Origin: Bradyrhizobium jicamae
GTDB lineage: Bacteria > Pseudomonadota > Alphaproteobacteria > Rhizobiales > Xanthobacteraceae
Direction: 5' to 3'
Assembly: GCF_018130695.1 (NCBI RefSeq)
Contig: NZ_JAFCJX010000018.1
Location: 120,982 to 184,981 of the forward strand
Length of the DNA stretch: 64,000 bases
Every line of letters begins with the position of its first letter. Within the stretch, counting starts at the first letter, position 1. Both the position numbers and the translations under genes were made by a program. Shown piece by piece: positions 60,427-64,000 of this stretch. The notes beneath the pieces are model-generated. The model did not search any database and had not been told where the DNA came from. It worked only from the letters and a program-made list of their open reading frames with translations.

Positions 60427-60593
60427 ATCTCAAACGTCCGATTCGCCCCGAAATCGGGTTCCAAGGCGGTTGTTCCAGGGTGTGGCGCAGCCCTTAGCAC
60501 GGCCGATCCGCCGTTACGACAGGGATTGGCCATGTGGCTTAATGATTGGGTTCGTTAACGATTTTGCGCACGCCTGGCTAGCCTGACAGGCGA

Positions 60594-60809
60594 CTATTCC
60601 CAGACGGCGCGCCCTGTTCCGAAACCCGGGTGCCGGGCTTTGAATTCGGCCATGAAGGAGAGGCGTGCCTTGTGCAGGGCGTCTCTCGCTTCCTTCGAGT
60701 ATTCCAACTCTTCGGCCAGCGCCTCTAGGTCGTAGAGGCTGAGCATGAACTCCTGATACTGCTCGGCAGGATTGATCAGAATCCCATACTCGTCCCGTTC
60801 ACCGGTCAT
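60594..60809 (-). CDS. Small conserved-looking acidic protein
   Basis: The 71-residue protein is MTGERDEYGILINPAEQYQE, then FMLSLYDLEALAEELEYSKE and ARDALHKARLSFMAEFKARH before GFGTGRAVWE. It is helical and acidic, with normal coding bias. The start lies 9 bp after the rsmE stop, suggesting cotranscription. Function unknown. Confidence 0.7.
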   Translation of the reverse strand: MTGERDEYGILINPAEQYQEFMLSLYDLEALAEELEYSKEARDALHKARLSFMAEFKARHPGFGTGRAVWE

Positions 60810-60818
60810 CCCTATCCC

Positions 60819-61565
60819 CTAGCTCCGCCAATCCCCCAACGCCGCCTGCACCAGCGCCAGTGCCGCCACGGCGGCCGTGTCGGCGCGCAAAATCCGCGGG
60901 CCGAGCGACAGCCTCAGGATATTTGGCTGGCGCAGCAGCAGCGCTCGTTCCTCGTCGGCGAACCCGCCCTCGGGGCCGATCAGCACGTCGATCCCCGACG
61001 CCGCCGCCTGCGCCGCCTGCAGCGCCTGCACCGGGCTCGCGACGTCGCTGGCCTCGTCGCAAAACACCAGCAGCCGCGCAGCATTGCGCTGGGCGAGGTA
61101 GCGCTCGAGCGGGACGGGATCGGCGACCTCGGCGAGCGCAATGATGCCGCACTGCTCGGCGGCCTCGATCACATTGGCGCGCATCCGCTCGCCGTTGACG
61201 CGCGACACCTGGGTGAAGCGCGTCAGCACCGGCTGCAGTCTTGCGGCGCCCATCTCGACCGCCTTCTGCACCATGTAATCGAGCCGTGCATGCTTCAGCG
61301 GCGCGAAGGCGTAGACGATGTCGGGCAGGTGGTCCTGCGGCCGGGTCTGCGCTGTGATGGTGAGCACGTCGGGCCGCTTGCGCCCGCCGATGTCGGCACG
61401 CCACTCGCCGTCGCGCCCGTTGAACACCAGCACCGCATCGCCCGCGCCGAGCCGCAGCACATTGCCGAGGTAATTGCTCTGGTTCCGTTCCAGCGGCACG
61501 TGAGTGCCAACGCTCAAGGCGCTGTCCACAAACAGCCTCGGGGCGCGAAAGTCGAATTCAGGCAT
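60819..61565 (-). CDS. rsmE: 16S rRNA (uracil-1498-N3)-methyltransferase RsmE
   Basis: The 248-residue protein is a SPOUT methyltransferase. A PUA-like N-domain (APRLFVDSALSVGTHVPLERNQSNYLGNVLRLGAGDAVLVFNGRDGEW) is followed by VYAFAPLKHARLDYMVQKAVEMGAARLQPVLTRFTQV, VIEAAEQCGI and the knot IDVLIGPEGGFADEE and LSLGPRILRADTAAVAAL. It methylates U1498 of 16S rRNA. ATG 61565 is used; TTG 61568 is in frame. Confidence 0.95.
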   Translation of the reverse strand: MPEFDFRAPRLFVDSALSVGTHVPLERNQSNYLGNVLRLGAGDAVLVFNGRDGEWRADIGGRKRPDVLTITAQTRPQDHLPDIVYAFAPLKHARLDYMVQKAVEMGAARLQPVLTRFTQVSRVNGERMRANVIEAAEQCGIIALAEVADPVPLERYLAQRNAARLLVFCDEASDVASPVQALQAAQAAASGIDVLIGPEGGFADEERALLLRQPNILRLSLGPRILRADTAAVAALALVQAALGDWRS

Positions 61566-61771
61566 CAAAGGTGTCCCATTCCGCGCCGTTTCTAGCCTAA
61601 AGGCTTACAATCCGGGGATAATTTAATGTGGACCGTGCGCTCCTACGCCGCGCTGTCGCCCAAATCCACGGGTTGTTAAGGCGCATCAGGAATCGTAAAA
61701 CGCCCCTTGCAGTCTTGCTTCGCTTGGAAGCCGCCGGGGTTGCCTGGACCTTTGCCGGAGAACCACCCTCG

Positions 61772-62437
61772 ATGATCCGCCGCCTGATCGTGCCGTTGAC
61801 CGTCGCCGTGACCGCCCTTTGGGCCGGGCAGGCCGCCGCCCAGGGCGCATTTCCGGCGCCGCTGCCGGGGCAGCAGGCCGCGGCTCCCGCGAACGCCTCG
61901 CCGTTCCCGCCCGTGAATGGCGCCCCTTCGGCTACGGTGGGCGCACCGTCGCCGTTCCCGAGCGCGGGCGCAGCCCCGTTCGGCGGCGTGCCGTCGGGCC
62001 CTCCACAGGCTGCTGCGGGCGGCCCCCCCGATGCCTGTATGAAGAACTTCACGCCCTTGCGCGAGGATGCGGAGAAGAAGGGCAAGATGATCAAGGCGGC
62101 CAGTGACCGGCACGCCACTCCGCAGGAGGCGTGCAAGCTGATTGGCAATTACAGCGCCGCCGAACTCAAGATGATCCGCTATGTCGAGACCAATGCGGCC
62201 AAATGCGGCATCCCGCCCCAGATCGCCGATCAGCTGAAGGCCGGCCACAAGAATACGGAAAGCATGCAGCAGAAGGTCTGTAACGTCGCGCAGCAGGCGG
62301 CGCAGGCCCAGGCGCGTGCCGCGGGTCCCTCGCTCAGTGACGTGCTGGGCTCGGCGACCGCGGTGCCGGAGGCGACCCAGACCCGGAAGGGCGGCTCGAC
62401 CTTCGATACGCTGAACGGCAACGTCTTGACGCGATGA
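61772..62437 (+). CDS. Secreted protein with Ala/Pro-rich linker, function unknown
   Basis: The 221-residue protein starts at ATG 61772 with a signal peptide (RRLIVPLTVAVTALWAGQAAAQ). A Pro/Ala/Gly-rich linker precedes a conserved helical domain containing CMKNFTPLREDAEKKGKMIKAASDRHATPQEACKLIGNYSAAELKMIRYVETNAAKCGIPPQIADQLKAGHKNTESMQQKVCNVAQQA. Four Cys may form two disulfides. A GTG at 61628 would extend it but bury the signal. I do not recognise a named family. Confidence 0.8.
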   Translation: MIRRLIVPLTVAVTALWAGQAAAQGAFPAPLPGQQAAAPANASPFPPVNGAPSATVGAPSPFPSAGAAPFGGVPSGPPQAAAGGPPDACMKNFTPLREDAEKKGKMIKAASDRHATPQEACKLIGNYSAAELKMIRYVETNAAKCGIPPQIADQLKAGHKNTESMQQKVCNVAQQAAQAQARAAGPSLSDVLGSATAVPEATQTRKGGSTFDTLNGNVLTR

Positions 62438-62439
62438 TA

Positions 62440-62490
62440 GCGTTTTCGAGCGAAGTGGACCCCGGTTCGCGTGAAGAAAACGCGTCAAAA
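62440..62490. repeat. Short dispersed repeat, copy 2
   Basis: AGCGTTTTCGAGCGAAGTGG followed by CCCGGTTCGCGTGAAGAAAACGCG resembles the copy at 51989-52020 and can form a hairpin CGTTTTC/GAAAACG. It lies just upstream of ubiA. Confidence 0.55.
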
Positions 62491-62552
62491 AAAGAATCCA
62501 GCGTCCCGCTAGCCCCGTTCCGATTTAATCGGAACGGAATAGGCGCGGGACG

Positions 62553-63479
62553 ATGAGCGACGTTTCCGCCCGCGTTGCCGACTCCACCGGCAACTGGGTC
62601 GATACGCATGCGCCGGTCTGGACGCGGCCTTATCTCCGCCTCGCGCGCTTCGACCGGCCGATCGGATCCTGGTTGCTGCTGATGCCGTGCTGGTGGTCGG
62701 CGGCGCTGGCTGCCGGCATCGCGCATGACGTCAGATCGTTGCCATCCGTGGCGATCCTGTTCTTCATCGGCGCCTTCGTGATGCGTGGCGCCGGCTGCAC
62801 CTGGAACGACATCACCGACCGCGATCTCGACGCCAAAGTGGAGCGCACCCGCTCGCGGCCGATTCCGGCGGGCCAGGTCACGGTGATGCAGGCGCTGGCC
62901 TTCATGGCGCTGCTGGCGTTCGTCGGGTTGGCCGTGCTGCTGCAGTTCAACCGCTTCGCGATTCTCACCGGCATCGCCTCGCTCGTGATCGTTGCGATCT
63001 ATCCCTTCATGAAGCGCATCACCTGGTGGCCGCAGGTCGTGCTCGGCCTCGCCTTCTCCTGGGGCGCGCTGATGGGCTTTGCGGTGACGCTGCAGCGGAT
63101 CGATCTCACCGCGCTGATCCTCTATGCCGGCTCGATCGCCTGGGTGATCGCCTACGACACGATCTACGCCCACCAGGACGCCGAGGACGACGCGCTGATC
63201 GGCGTCAAATCCACCGCGCGGCTGTTCGGCGCGCGCACCCATCTGGCGCTCGTCATCTTCTATTCGCTCGCCGTGCTCCTGATCGGCACCGCGCTGGCGC
63301 TCGCCGGCGTGCGCTGGGCCGGCTGGATCGGGCTCGCCGCCTTCGCCGCGCATCTGGTCTGGCAAATCCGCCGCCTCGACACCAGCGATCCCGCGCTGTG
63401 CCTGCGCCTGTTCAAATCCAACCGCGATGCCGGGCTCATGCTGTTCGCAGCCCTGGTGGTGGATGCGGTGCTGCGGTGA
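62553..63479 (+). CDS. ubiA: 4-hydroxybenzoate polyprenyltransferase UbiA
   Basis: The 308-residue membrane protein has nine helices and both aspartate-rich motifs: NDITDRDLDAKVERTRSRPI (first DxxxD) and YDTIYAHQDAEDD (second). The opening YLRLARFDRPIGSWLLLMPCWWSAALAAG is typical UbiA. It prenylates 4-hydroxybenzoate in ubiquinone synthesis. The start ATG is 62553 behind GGCGCGGGACG. Confidence 0.94.
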   Translation: MSDVSARVADSTGNWVDTHAPVWTRPYLRLARFDRPIGSWLLLMPCWWSAALAAGIAHDVRSLPSVAILFFIGAFVMRGAGCTWNDITDRDLDAKVERTRSRPIPAGQVTVMQALAFMALLAFVGLAVLLQFNRFAILTGIASLVIVAIYPFMKRITWWPQVVLGLAFSWGALMGFAVTLQRIDLTALILYAGSIAWVIAYDTIYAHQDAEDDALIGVKSTARLFGARTHLALVIFYSLAVLLIGTALALAGVRWAGWIGLAAFAAHLVWQIRRLDTSDPALCLRLFKSNRDAGLMLFAALVVDAVLR

Positions 63480-64000
63480 ATGTGCGCGGTGCGTAGGGCG
63501 GATTAGCGAAGCGTAATCCGCCATTCCTCGCGGCAACATCGGTCGGTGGATTACGCCTTCGGCTAATCCACCCTACAGCGCTCCCGCTGACATTAGACCG
63601 CTGATTTGCCCGACGGCGCAAGGCCGCGGCGCAAAAACAATCCTCTTTACACGAACTTCGGTTTATGCTAACAATGTGCCGTCTCACCCGACACGAGGGG
63701 CGCTCGCGAACGCCACGAACGTGGGTGCAGATGCGGTGGCCGCTGGGCGTGCGACAGGCGTGCGTGCGCAAGGCGGACGGTGAAGTCGTGTGGGCCTGCC
63801 GCCCCGATGCAGGTGGCAAGTCCGTGAGAGGCCCAAAGCCGATCGCGGATGATGGTGGCACAAACGCAGAGTCTCACCAGGGCGAGCACGTATAAGCCGT
63901 AAAGCCATCGCGCAGGGAAGGCCGGATGCCTCCGCCGAACCTGTATGCTCGTGCGCGCACTTCTTCTGTGCACATGGCGCACGGGACCGCGGGTGCGGCG
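63480..64000. other. Repeat-like noncoding region at right end
   Basis: This 521-bp stretch has no convincing gene. It contains the double-hairpin repeat at 63493 and then about 340 bp of unusual sequence starting near 63660, with islands such as GGTGAAGTCGTGTGGGCCTG, GATGATGGTGGCACAAACGC and GCCATCGCGCAGGGAAGGCC. I recall similar blocks recurring in Bradyrhizobium genomes. It could be a structured RNA or dispersed element and continues past the window. Confidence 0.5.
63493..63576. repeat. Double-hairpin GTAGGGCGG intergenic palindrome, copy 2
   Basis: Outer arms GTAGGGCGGATTAGC (63493-63507) and GCTAATCCACCCTAC (63562-63576) pair with one G-T position. Inner arms CGTAATCCGCC (63512-63522) and GGTGGATTACG (63545-63555) do likewise. 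Architecture and the AGCGAAGCG loop match copy 1 at 10792 while the stem bases differ. Confidence 0.75.

Overview
The window reads as chromosomal DNA of a high-GC alphaproteobacterium, most likely Bradyrhizobium or a close relative. Support comes from uniform GC-rich codon use, the gene content (glcDEF, a cytochrome c550-like protein, a BclA/SbmA-type transporter, a TorF-type porin, CheZ, hisZ-hisG, ubiA, groESL with a CIRCE site) and several dispersed palindromic intergenic elements of a kind I associate with Bradyrhizobium. The genus is inferred, not tested. No tRNA, rRNA, CRISPR array, insertion sequence or prophage was found.

Layout. 1-10.8 kb: a cell-surface glycan locus (polysaccharide deacetylase cut by the window edge, methyltransferase, flippase, DUF6492 protein, GH26-like secreted hydrolase, GT2, O-antigen-ligase/Wzy-like protein, GT4, cupin-like protein, CelD-like acyltransferase). 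10.9-14.1 kb: an SDR-pirin-WrbA operon divergent from a LysR regulator. 14.2-15.8 kb: a small membrane-anchored protein and a Bug-type solute-binding protein. 15.8-20.6 kb: a three-gene minus-strand operon that looks like a LodA-type quinone-cofactor oxidase split into two polypeptides, with a radical SAM/SPASM maturase between the halves and a ferritin-like domain fused to the second half. This is the most unusual system here. 21-25.4 kb: YbaK, haloacid dehalogenase, dienelactone-hydrolase-like and amidohydrolase genes, divergent from two MaoC-fold genes. 25.5-30.1 kb: small proteins, rpmJ, a TPR protein, an alpha/beta hydrolase, a HigBA toxin-antitoxin pair and cytochrome c. 30.3-37 kb: glcD, then an acyltransferase and an ArsR/monooxygenase pair, then glcEF. 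37-43.6 kb: a Lys/Ala-rich histone-like protein, a TorF-type porin, a BclA-like ABC transporter, a lactate/glycolate permease and a META-domain protein. 43.6-49.6 kb: GNAT, thioesterase, a MarR/monooxygenase pair, an SDR and an AraC regulator. 49.7-52 kb: groESL. 52.2-56.2 kb: a lipoprotein, cheZ, an L,D-transpeptidase and a DUF2076 protein. 56.3-63.5 kb: a deacetylase, a polyprenyl-phosphate GT2, hisG, hisZ, rsmE and ubiA. The last ~0.5 kb is non-coding and repeat-like.

How the parts fit. The glycan genes can account for most steps of making, exporting and trimming a surface polymer. GlcDEF and the LctP-family permease suit uptake and oxidation of glycolate or lactate. Two small monooxygenases each face a divergent regulator across a perfect palindrome, and the two palindromes share the core ATCATGAT. 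All function statements rest on motif recognition by eye; no database search was run.
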